Source: Limnomonas spitsbergensis
Lineage: Eukaryota; Chlorophyta; Chlorophyceae; Chlamydomonadales
DNA length: 64,000 nt
Reading direction: 5' to 3'
Assembly: GCA_037349105.1 (NCBI GenBank)
Contig: JAYJMM010000039.1
Location: 2,170,001-2,234,000 of the forward strand
A program made the translations under genes and the position numbers. The notes under the pieces are model-generated. The model ran no database searches. It worked only from the letters and a program-made list of their open reading frames with translations, and was not told the DNA's origin. This document shows positions 1-12,000 of this stretch, piece after piece (positions within the stretch are counted from its first letter, which is position 1; every line of letters begins with the position of its first letter).

Positions 1-3000
1 CGACATCCCCTCAATCTTGTCCAGCATCTCGATGTTCTCAATGATGATCCCGATCACCAGCTGCACTATCAGGTACACACACACCATCCTGCATGCACAC
101 AGACCAGCATTCAACATGAATTGATGCACGCAGACCAGCATTCAGACAGACAAGATGGACACAGCTCAGCATTCAGACAGACAAGATGGACATAGCTCAG
201 CATTCAGACAGACAAGATGGACACAGCTCAGCATTCAGACAGACAAGATGGACACAGCTCAGCATTCAGAACTGACCACCAGACACAAATATGAGACTCA
301 CAAACAATCCTGCATGCACACAGCTCAGCATTCAGAACTAGCCAGCCAGACACAGCTGTGCAAAAGGCTGTGGGTGGTTGCTCTACCTTTTTAACAAGGA
401 AACAGCTCAGCATGCAGAATCGTCTTGACGCAAGCTGGTCGGCACTCAGAACTAACCAGACGCATGCTGGCCTTCCTACTCATGGACGACCGCATAGCTT
501 GACCCGTTGCAATATTTCCTGCAGATTTAAAAATGTATGAAGCTCCCTAAAACGATCTCCGCTGGCTTCAATCAATCTTACGTATGTGTAGAGTACTTTT
601 AATTCAACCGTTTATTTTTAAACAAGACAGCATGATCATCTTTTGTCTATGTTCGGCAGTCCAGCATGCAGCTCGACCTCATGAAAAATGCACGGTCCAC
701 ACGCGACAGATTCAAAGAAGAAATTGTGAAAGGGAAAGAACTAGATGTTACAACGGGAGAGCAACCTCCCAAAGCATCAAAAGCACTCCCTCACAGCATC
801 AGAGGCACGCTCCTGCAGACATGCAACATTAAAAACACTCTGTCACAGCATCAGAGACACCCTCCTGTAGCAACCCTCTTGCAGCATCAAAATCACTCTC
901 CCACAGCAGCACTCACATGTACGAGCTGAAATAGATTGCGGCAATGGATGCTGCCGGGGTGCATCGATTGACCTGAAATGAGGGAGGCAAGAAAGGGCAG
1001 CATGAGGAGTCTCAGTGACTTATGGGTAAGTTTGCATGGGGCTGGCCGCATGGGGAGTCTCAGTGACTAATGGGGAAATTTGCATGGGGCTGGCCGCATG
1101 GGAGTCTCAGTGACTGATGGGTCAGTTTGCATGGGGCTGGCCACATGGGGAGTCTCAGTGACTGATGGTTCAGTTTGCATGGGGCTCGCCGCATGGGGAG
1201 TCTCAGTGACTTATGGGGAAATTTGCATGGGGCTGGCCGCATGGGAGTCTCAGTGACTGATGGGTCAGTTTGCATGGGGCTGGCCACATGGGGAGTCTCA
1301 GTGACTGATGGTTCAGTTTGCATGGGGCTGGCCGCATGGGGAGTCTCAGTGACTAATGGGGAAATTTGCATGGGGCTGGCCGCATGGGAGTCTCAGTGAC
1401 TGATGGGTCAGTTTGCATGGGGCTGGCCACATGGGGAGTCTCAGTGACTGATGGTTCAGTTTGCATGGGGCTGGCCGCATGGGGAGTCTCAGTGACTTAT
1501 GGGGAAATTTGCATGGGGCTGGCCGCATGGGGAGTCTCAGTGACTGTGGGTCAGTTTGCATGGGGCTGGCCCCATGGGGAGTCTCAGTGACTGATGGGTC
1601 AGTTTGCATAGAGCTGGCCGCATGGGGAGTCTCAGTGACTGATGGATAAGTTCGCATGGGGCTGGCCGCATAGGGAGCCTCAGTGACTAATGAGGGAATT
1701 TGCATGGGGACTAATGGGCCGCATGGGGAGTCTCAGTGGCAGCTCAGCTTTACACAGGCATTGGGCTTGCGCAATAGCTAGCATCCACAACTGTTTTCGT
1801 GTGAGTGGTTGGATGTGGCTCTGCACGGCCATCAAATGCATCGCATCTCCTGCTGCCTTCTACTTGTTCAGGACGCTCGTCAAAACCCGAGACCTGAGAT
1901 CCAAAGGGCTCTCAGCGTATCAAGCCGCTGTGAGGGCAAGGCCTCATAAGGAAAGGGGTGGGTGGGTGCATGATCTGAGATCTGGAGGGAAATCAGCGCA
2001 TCAAACACCGAGGAGGGACAGGCCTCGTGAAGTGTGTGTGTGTGTGTACATGATCTGAGATCTCAAGGGCACTTTGCGCAAAAAAGCACAAGGGCATGCC
2101 TCCTGGGGGGTAAATGACACTTAAGACCACACGCTTCCAAAACCAAGATAGCACCTGATGCACCCTGCACACCCACCCACACACTCACGCACTCACACAC
2201 CTGTCCATCATGCACACATGTGTCATACTCTTCACACACATACAGACACATGCACACACACACACTTACACACACCTATCCATGATGCACGCAACAGACC
2301 ATATCCCCCCCCACACACAAACCTGTCCATCTGACGGTATCTGCATCAGCGTTTCCTTATCGTCCACCGAGTCAAAGTACGTTCCGGAATACACGAGCGT
2401 CGTTGCATTGCTGCCGGGAAGGGTGATGTTGATGTTCTGGGTGACCATGATGCATCGCTCCTTCACCATGCAGTCGAACATGACGAGGTCCCAGTTCTCT
2501 CCGGTTTGAATCCTGATGTGCGAGCAATGATTTGAAGGTGGACTGACACTTAGGAAATTTGGAATGAATCCTGACGCGCGAGGAAGACCGATTTGTCAAA
2601 TCACCGTGAAGTGGTTTGGAGGGGCTGGATGGAAAGATAAAGACCCTGAGCCTTGGATGAAGGAAGGCACCCGTCCAGCCGTAGCACTGAGTAACCTACC
2701 ATCTAACATCGTGTGCGGCTAACCGGCACCCAGGAATGCCAGAGGTTTGCCATCCCCCATTCATTATTTCCAGAGCCAGATACAGCTCGTGCGGCCAGAG
2801 CAACCCTTATAAGGAAAGAGAGAGAGATGCTCACATGCATTGTAGGCTTGGCTAGGCTAGGCTTGTCTCCTCCAGGTCTGTCATGGGAAACTCACAGAAT
2901 CACGGGCTGGAGAGGGGCAGCGTTTTGTGACGTAACGCCCGGAGTTGATGGCAGCCTACCCGGAGCCACAGTCAAATACCTGCCTCTCTAAATCTACCAG

Positions 3001-6000
3001 GATGCCACAGACCGTATTCTTTACTTCTTTAACACTGTGCCTGTCCCACCTGAAGAGGAGCAGCATCGTCGTGGGGAAATTTTCGAAGTTGGCGTCGTAG
3101 TTGATGTTCACCTGCCACTTGATGTCTCCAAACAGGTTCATGCCGATGATCGCCTAGAGCAGAATAGGAGGGTGCGGTCAGACGGGAGCACACAGGCTAA
3201 CATTGTCCTAGACAAGAAACACGTTTATGCCGATGATTGCCTAAAGCAGAGCAGAGGGGCACACGGTATGCTCCGGAGCACACACAATCATAAACAGATA
3301 ATATGATGACCCCTAGCAGGTACATGCTGATGATTGCCTTCGGCAGAACAGGGGGGCATGTAGTATGCTTAGGGGCAGTACGATGGCAACATTGAGCAGT
3401 ATGGGCATCGACTACAGCCATCTGCCCACTCACATACATGTACATGAGCAGTAGCAGTACGATGACAACAGTGAACAGAACGGGCATTAACCACAGCCAT
3501 CCACCCACACACATAGATGTATATGAGCAGCAGCAATATGATGGCAGCATTGAGCAGTACGGGCATCAACCACAGCCATCCGCCCACTCACATATATGTA
3601 CAAGAGCAGCAGCAGTACGATGGCAACATTGAGCAGTACGGGCATCGACCACAGCCATCCGCCCACTCACATATATGTACATGAATAGCAGCAGTACGAT
3701 GGCAGCGTTAAGCAGTACGGGCATCGACCACAGCCATCTGCCCACTCACATATATGTACATGAATAGCAGCAGTACGATGGCAACATTGAGCAGTACGGG
3801 CATCGACCACAGCCATCCGCCCACTCACATATATGTACATGAATAGCAGCAGTACGATGGCAGCGTTGAGCAGTACGGGCATCGACCACAGCCATCCGCC
3901 CACTCACATATATGTACATGAATAGCAGCAGTACGATGGCAGCGTTGAGCAGTACGGGCATCGACCACAGCCATCCGCCCACTCACATAGATGTACAAGA
4001 ACAACAGCAGCACGATGACGACATTGAGCTGTACGGGCATCCACCACAGCCATCCGCCCACTCACATAGATGTACATGAACAACAGCAGTACAATGGCGA
4101 CATTGAGCAGTACGGGCATCGACCACAGCAGCGTGAGCATCATCATTTTGAGCCCCTTGGCCTTGGGGACGAGCTTGATGATGCGCAGCACACGCAGCAC
4201 GCGGAACAGGGGCATGATGGCCAGATTGGAGTCCGTGGTGTTGTCCATGACCACTCCCTGCGAGTAATGGGCAGTGGGACAGCAGAGTAATAGTGTAAAC
4301 GGGTGACAGGGTGGCAGGGTAACATGATGGTCAGGTTGATGTTTGAATCAAAAGCCTTCATCACAGCCCACAATCAAGAAATCACAGGTTGGTGGAGTGG
4401 CAGTGTAGGGTTTACCTAAACCTTGAAGGGCCACACGGTGACAGGGTAAGAGAGCGACAGTGGGACAGGTTTTCACTTAACAGCCACCCTCGCTCCAGGG
4501 TGACAGTGTATAAGTGTGAACATGTTCACACTTGATAGTTACCCTCGCCCCCAGGGTGACAGTGTATCAGTGTGAACATGTTCCCACTTAACAAGCACCC
4601 TTGCTCCAGGGTGACAGTGTATCAGTGTGAACATGTTCACACTTGATAGCCACCCTCGCCCCAGGGTGACAGTGTATCAGTGTGAACATGTTCACAATTT
4701 ATAGCTACCCTCGCCCCAGGGTGACAGTGTATCAGTGTGAACATGTTCACAATTTAAAGCTACCCTCGCCCCAGGGTGATAGTGTATCAGTGTGAACATG
4801 TTCACAATTTGCAGCCACCCTCGCCCCAGTGTCCCTCTTTGCTTACGACAAAACTGACGACCACAACCAGAATGCCAGTGTGACTATGTTCACACTTGAT
4901 AGCCACCCTCACCCCAGGGTGACAGTGTATCAGTGTGAACATGTTCACATTTTAAAGCTACCCTCGCCCCAGGGTGACAGTGTATCAGTGTGAACATGTT
5001 CACAATTTGTAGCCACCCTCGCCCCAGTGTCCCTCTTTGCTTACGACACAACTGACGACCACAACCAGAATGCCAGTGTGACTATGTTCACACTTTACAG
5101 CCACCCTCGCCCTGGTGTTCTGCGCTGCTTACCACCACACTGACGACCACAACCAGGACATCAAACTGACACCAGCCGTCCTACAGGGGGCAGGGCAACA
5201 GGGGGGATATGTTGGTAGGGGGGCAGGTTGGCAGGGCAGCGGGGGGGGGCAGGCTGGTAGGGGCAGATCATCATTAAGCATATCTGTCCACAATTGGTGG
5301 CGGCAGCACAAGCAATGGCCAGACAAAAGAAAAGCCTCAGCTGGGGGACAGCGCACACAACGTACACATGCCTCATCCCACCAGCACATGCGTGCCGCCC
5401 CACTTTTAGCTGAAGGCATAAGCTGAAAAATTCTGTGGCACTAGTAACTAACTTATGTAGGCATCTCGGCATTCTCAGCTATTCTTGCCATCCCACTCCA
5501 GCACCGTAATCGAGTCAGCTCCCCGTACCCACCCACTCTTGGAGTGCATGAATCTCATCATGAAGTTCACAACACTCACCATGTAGTACATGACTTCCTC
5601 CCTGAAGTCCAAGCCTCCCGCCCTGAAGTCCATGACTTCCACCATGAAGTACATAAAACTCACCCTGAAGTACACAACCCTCACCCGGAAGCACATGACT
5701 TCCACCCTGAAGTACATAACCCTCACCCTGAAGTACATAAACCTCACCCTGAAGTACATAAACCTCACCCGGAAGCACATGACTTCCAACCTGAAGTACA
5801 CAAACCTCACCCTGAAGTACATAACCCTCACCCGGAAGCACATGACTTCCACCCTGAAGTACACAACCCTCACCCGGAAGCACATAAACCTCACCCTGAA
5901 GCAAGTGACTTTCACTCTGAAGTATGACTCTAAACCCTGAATTAAACAGCATTGACCTGGAAGTCCACCCCTCCCACCCTAAAGTACATATGTACATGAC

Positions 6001-9000
6001 ATCCACCATGAAGTACAAAACCCTTACCCTGAAGTACAAGAACCGCACCTTGAAGTACGCGGTGATCCCCATGGCGGACCACTTGAGACACATCTCCAGC
6101 ACAAAGATCGAGGTGAACACAATGTTGGCCGCGTTGAGCGCAACGGTCCAGCCCGGCGTCTCGCCCTCGTGCGTCATGAACATGACCAGCACGTTTGCCA
6201 GGATGACAAACATGATGAATTTGTCGAACGCGTCGGTCATGACGATGCGGAACGTCCAGCGTCGCACCATGTTCTCCGGCACTGCATACTTTGTCTTGGG
6301 CCGGGTTGTGGCCATCATACGCTGCACTGTCAGCCACTCCTGCTGCTCCTCGGTCATTAGAGCGCTGCCGCCGTTGGCCGTCTTAAGCTTGTTGAACTAC
6401 GGGATTCATGGGGGTATTTGTGTGCGGGGTGTGCAAGGCTGCCGGGCTGATCAGATTCGAAAGGATCCAGGGATAATGTGAAGCAGGGCTGGTTGGAAGC
6501 TGCATGGAAGCTATTCCAGGGTTGATTGGAGGCTGCATGGAAGCTATTCCAGGGTTGATTGCAAGCTGCATGGAAGCTATTCCAGGGTTGATTGGAAGCT
6601 GCATGGAAGCTATTCCAGGACTGATTGGAAGCTGCATGGAAGCTATTCCAGCGTATATTGGAAGCAGCATGGAAGCTATTCCAGATTAATTGAACGTTGC
6701 ACGGAAGCTGTTCCTCAACACAAGCTCTGGCTTTCTTTCTGAGTGTGTGTACTTGACTAGTCATTGAAGGAAAGAAGAGTGGGGGCATGCCTTACCTCAT
6801 TAATGGACACACCAATGACCATGTTGAGGAGTCAGCGTTAAGGGCATGCCGTACTCATTGATGGACACACCGATGACCATGCTGAGGATGAAGAATTACT
6901 GAAGATGAGAAACACGACGAAGGACAGAGGCTTGAGGGTTCAAGTTTTAGGGTTTAGGGTTCAGAGATAAGGCCTTACCTCATTGATAGACACACCGATG
7001 ACCATGTTGAGGATGAAGAAGACGCAAAGGATGACGAACACGACGAAGTACAGGGACATGAATATGTTGTGGTTGTACAGCGGCTGTGTATCCAGCTCGG
7101 TGCAGTCCATGGCCTGGATCATGATCCCCGACCAGTTCTCTAGAGAGGAGACCTAGAAGGGTATAAAGGGGGAGAGCAGCACGGTACGTTGTCAGGTATC
7201 CATGGCAGCCAAAACATCTTACCACCGCTGTCACATGGAATATATCAATACATATTTGTTTAGCTCTAATGCGTTTCATTCTGGCTTGCATGCTGGCTTT
7301 GGGGATTAATCAGGGGGTAAGACAGCAGCACGGTAAGACACAAGCAGACGAGATGTAATGCTTCATGGATGGGTTCGGATGGTGGCAAAACAAACACAAG
7401 AGCAGGACATAACGGGTGGGGAAACTGCCCAATAAGACACACACATACCAAATGCCTCGGATGGTGGCAAAAAACACAAGAGCAGGACATAACGGGGGGG
7501 GGGGGGGGGGGGACAGCCCAATAAGACACACACACCACATATGATGATGTATGGATGGGTTAGATGGTGGAAAAACAAACACAAGTCAGATGCAATGCTT
7601 AATGGATGGGATTTGTGGTGGGTTTGATAAAACACACACAGGTCAGATTGTGTACCTTTGCTGGGATTGGAAATGCACACACACTGACTAGATGCATTGC
7701 TTGCTCAATAGGATCGAATTATTGGTTGGTAGATGATGGGTTGAAACAACACACACACACAAACACACATACAAATTGCTTGGTGATTTTGCCCTAAACC
7801 CTTCATTCTTCTTCTTGTAACCTGGAGCAGCCACCACAGGAGTACCACAGAGCCTAAAAACCCTTATATAGTTATATCTTTAAGTCCCTTAAGTTCCTAT
7901 TGAAGTCCTCAGTATTTCCTCAGTCCTCAAATATGAGTCCTATATCAATTCATGAACCCCAAATCATGTGTGCTACCTGGAGCAGTGACCATAGGGCCAT
8001 GATGACATTGTCGAACCGAGTGAGCACGCCATTGGCGCCCCAAGTGGTAGCCACCGGCCACTCTGGCACTGACACGTTGATAGAGGCGTGGTAGTAGCTG
8101 CTGCTGATGTTCTGATGGCCGTCGTTGTCCTGGCACCTGGGGGAATCAGGGCTGGGGTTGGCGAGAGGATAGCTACGAATGGATCTGAACCAGGCAGGGA
8201 GAAAGAGGAGCCAACTGAATTCCTTGGATGGCTGCCGTTGTCCTGACATCGGCGGGCATCCATGGGAGGGGGGTAGCGAGAGGATGGCTATAAATGGATT
8301 TGAACCAGGGAGGGAGAAAGAGGAGCCACCTGCATCGAGGGGCCTCGAGGGGCCTCGAGGGGACAGGGGGGGGGGAGGGCAAGAGGATAGCCTCGCAGCT
8401 TTAAATGGATTCGGGCCAGGGAGGGAGAAAAGAGGAGCCACCTGCATCGAAGGGCCTCGAGGGGGCAGGGGGGGGGGAGGGCGAGAGGATAGCCTCACAG
8501 CTGTAAATGTATTTGGAACGAGGAGGGAGAGGGTGAAGCCATTTGGATTCCTGTGATGGCCGTTGAGAGGATCGAGCACCTGAGACAGGTGGAGGGGAGC
8601 GCAAGAGGATGTGCCGTCAAAGCGGGACATGGATTTGAACTGGAAGAGTGGACATTGGAGCCACCTGGATTAACCCTCTGATAGCCGTCATGGGGCTGGC
8701 ACCTTGGGGTATTGGTGGCAGGACCGAGAGGGTTTAACCCTCTCACCATGTCTTGTTGATGTTCAGGGTTTGAATCTCTCACCATGTTTTGTTGATGTCT
8801 AGGTTTAAGGGTTCAGGGTTTAACCCTCTCACTATGTCTTGTTGATGATTAGGGTTTAACCTCCTCACCATGTCTTGTTGATGTTTCCGTACGGGCCAGT
8901 CCCGACCAGGTAGTACGGGTCCAACAGCTCCCCGTCCGCATAACACCCCAGGAACAGCCCGCTCATCAGGTTTACGCCCAGCACCGCAAATATGTAGTAG

Positions 9001-12000
9001 AAGAGGGAGGCCACGAGGAAGATCTCCGCTACTGCAGGTACCGCCTTGGCCATGGCCATGACCACGACGCGCACACCTTCCATCCGGCCGGCCACCCGCA
9101 CGGGACGCAGAGCCCTGCATGCAAGCACGAGCAGGAAAATTAACTTCAAAAAGGCGCAAGTACCAAAATATCCGCAAAAAATCCCAATCGAGACAGGATT
9201 CACGACCGGGGAGGGGTATGCCATGCATTCACAAGGATCCTGCTGGCTCGAGGCAGCCAGCCAGGCGCTCGTTTCACATGACGAAACATTTACCTTCGTC
9301 ATGAGGGTCTCCTTCACGCTTATGTGTTAGTGTACTAGGTCCAGCCCTCCCCTCCCATGTGTCAGTCCAACCCTCCTCTTCCATCTGTTCGTCCATCCCT
9401 CACCTCCCAGCTCAGTCCTCACCTCATGGCTCTCATCGCTCGCAGCCACAGAATGTTCCTGGCGTCCACCAACGTCTCCAACACCAGCACCAGCATACAC
9501 ACGATCACAATGAGGATGTCCAGAATGTTCCAGGGCTGCTTCAGGTAGCTTTGAGGACCATTGAGAAGAAAGCCGTATGCCATGATCTTCATCAGGGCCT
9601 GCAGGCAGAAAAAGTGTGGACACTAGGGTTTAAGGTTGAGGGGTGAGGATTGAAGCTTTAAGGACAACGCCATAAGCCATGATCTTCATCAGGGCCTGTA
9701 GGCAGGTGGGCACGTGGGTTGAGGGTTGAAGTTTGAAGGTTTTAAGATCTTAGGCTTAGGGTTAAAGGTTGAGGTTTTAAGGGTTAAGACTTGGGGTCTA
9801 AGGGCTAAGGTTGAAGGGTGAAGGTTGAGGGATGACAGTTTGAAAGTTAAGGCTTCTGGATAAGGGTTGAGGGTGTGCGGTTGAGGGTTTATCAATAAGC
9901 AGGATTGGAGACATCATCCATGCCTCCCGTTTGGGATCCATGCCTCCCGTTTGGGATCCATGCCTCCCGTTTGGGATCCATGCCTCCCGTTTGGGATCCA
10001 TGCCTCCTGTTCGGGATCCATGCCTCCCGTTTGGCTTCCACGCCTCCCGTTTGAGATCCATGCCTCCCGTTTGGGATCCATGCCTCCCGTTTGGCTTCCA
10101 CGCCTCCCGTTTGGGATCCATGCCTCCCGTTCGGGATCCATGCCTCCCGTTTGGGATCCATGCCTCCTGTTTGAGATCCACACCTCCCGTTTGAGATCCA
10201 TGCCTCCCGTTTGGGATCCATGCCTCCCGTTCCGGATCCATGCCTCCCGTTTGGCTTCCACGCCTCCCGTTTGGGATCCATGCCTCCCGTTTGGGATCCA
10301 TGCCTCCCGTTCCGGATCCATGCCTCCTGTTTGGGATCCATGCCTCCCGCCTAGAAGGCCTGAGTTGGGACCTGTCAGGATTGGAGACATCATCCATGCC
10401 TCCCGCCTAGGATCATGGGTTTTAAATTTTTAACTACGTTAATGCAAAGAACTGTTTTTCGAAATGCCTTGGAAAAGACTTCCACTATGCCTTGGCAAAG
10501 TCAAACTACGTTTGGATAAGATTTTGGGACCTGACATTGCATCTGAGGGAGACAGAAGTTCTGAATCAAGGTCCCCAGGTCAGATCATTGGGTCACAGCT
10601 CGGTAAGCAAAAATGCACCCAGCTTAAAGCCAAGGTAGCAGGACACGGCATGATGTGGCGCAGGTTTAGCCGAAACGTACTACCAAGGTAGCACACTACG
10701 GCATGATATGGCACGATATGGCACAGGATAAGCCGGATCGCGCCACCTTGGCTTCAAGCTACAGAAAACAACGCACCTCCAAGCCAAACGCAATGCAGAA
10801 AAAAATGTCCATGCCATGCAGGATCGCTTGCTTGGTGCTGCCCGGGTCCACCGTTGCGTCATCGAAGCAGAGCTGGAGAGAGGAGAGCACGATCAAGGCC
10901 AGCATCACTTGCTCAAAGCCCGGGTGGGTGACAATCTGTGGCTCAGGGGGGGAGTGGCGAAGAAGAGGAAACAATGAGACGATAATATAAGGGGCAGCGG
11001 ATGAGCATCCAGTGCGGTAAATCTGTCTTTCCTCATAATAAACTTTTTAGGGACGATGGATCCATGCAAATCTTAAATTTCAATGGTCCACGCATTGTCC
11101 TTGCCAACTTCCGTCAGATCTCAGTCAGATTTCGAGATTTTTGGTCGACATTGTGCAATTGAGACAGCACATACATACTGTACATTTGCTTTTCCTTCCC
11201 TCATAATTAACGTTGCAAGGGATCCATAAATATACTCATGATCGATTGTCAAAGCCAGTTTTCAGTCAGAAATTAAGAGTTTTGATCAATAATTTGCCCC
11301 GAGGGCAGCAGTAAAACAATTTGTTTTTTCATACCCAAGGGAAGGCAAATCAAATCAAATCAGTAAATTGCATGAATTTCAATCCCGAGAGACGGCAATT
11401 CTAAACTACGGAACATACACAATGCAGACACTCTAAAGCATGGCTTTTGAAGACAAGCCACGAAACTGCAAGATCAGTGCCCTAGCCCGCTTGTGAGGAA
11501 CCCGCCTGGAGGCGCTGAACCCTTAACGCTTACCACCTGAACCCTTCATCCTAACCACCTGAACCCATAAACCCAACCACCTGAACCCTTAAACCTTACC
11601 ACCTGAACCCTCAAACCTAACTATCTGAAGCCACTCTCACCTTCATGAGCAGCCGCCTGAAGGTGCTGCTGCTGGACAGCAGCCAGAGCGAGCAGCCCTC
11701 CACCGCGACGTCCTCAAGAGCCTTTTTGGGCGCCACCGCCTGCTCCTCGGGCCGCACGGCGGTCGGCCGCAGCATCGCCATCCTCGACGGCGCACGGCTG
11801 AGACCGCCAAGGTCAGCAAGAGAGCCGGCGTGCCCACCTGCAAGAGAGCTGGGCCGCGCTCCGGCGGTGGAGCTCGAGCGGCCGCCAGTAATCGAGCTTG
11901 TGCGGGCTCCGGCGATGGAGACAGCGCGGGCGCCGGCGACGGGGCTGGTGCGGGCGCCGGCGACTGAACCAGGACGCGCTGCGGAGACAGGGCTGGTCCG

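Larger units (their letters stand above)
1..6396 (-). other. III-IV linker and channel domain IV exons
   Basis: Residues about 1443-1784. Exon 6396-6049 holds the III-IV linker (LMTEEQQEWLTVQRMM) and S1-S2. A 48-nt exon (5180-5133) encodes only S3 (WCQFDVLVVVVSVV). Exon 4257-4066 has S4 and S5. Exon 3153-3050 has the end of S5 (AIIGMNLFGDIKW) and the pore helix FENFPTTMLLLFR. Exon 2512-2323 opens with the filter IQTGENW and has an unusually long post-filter loop with NIT and NAT sequons. A 56-nt exon (972-917; RCTPAASIAAIYFSSYM) and the last exon (MVCVYLIVQLVIGIIIENI) together make S6. The S6 exon pair was recognised by exact phase joining. The cytoplasmic tail (EF-hand/IQ region in Cav) lies outside the window. 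Confidence 0.9.
6979..10935 (-). other. Channel domain III exons (S1-S6)
   Basis: Residues about 1138-1442. Exon 10935-10777 has S1 (MLALIVLSSLQLCFDD) and S2 (HGMDIFFCIAFGLE). Exon 9598-9423 has S3 (NILDILIVIVCMLVLVLE) and the start of S4. Exon 9114-8869 has the rest of S4, S5 (EIFLVASLFYYIFAVLGV) and part of the turret. Exon 8136-7977 has a turret with several sequons (NIS, NVS) and the pore helix FDNVIMALWSLLQ. Exon 7152-6979 starts directly with the filter VSSLENW and carries S6 (FVVFVILCVFFILNMVIG). The filter residue is Glu, as in Cav. Confidence 0.92.

Noticed and set aside
3904..4254. Read-through of the S4-S5 exon into the 79-bp repeats as coding sequence
   Set aside because: The frame shifts with each 79-bp unit and the S5 continuation lies in the exon at 3,153 in correct phase after the donor at 4,066.
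9798..10433. 149-199-codon frames with DPKREAWIPNGRHGSQTGG repeats
   Set aside because: 20-bp repeat artefact read in three frames.
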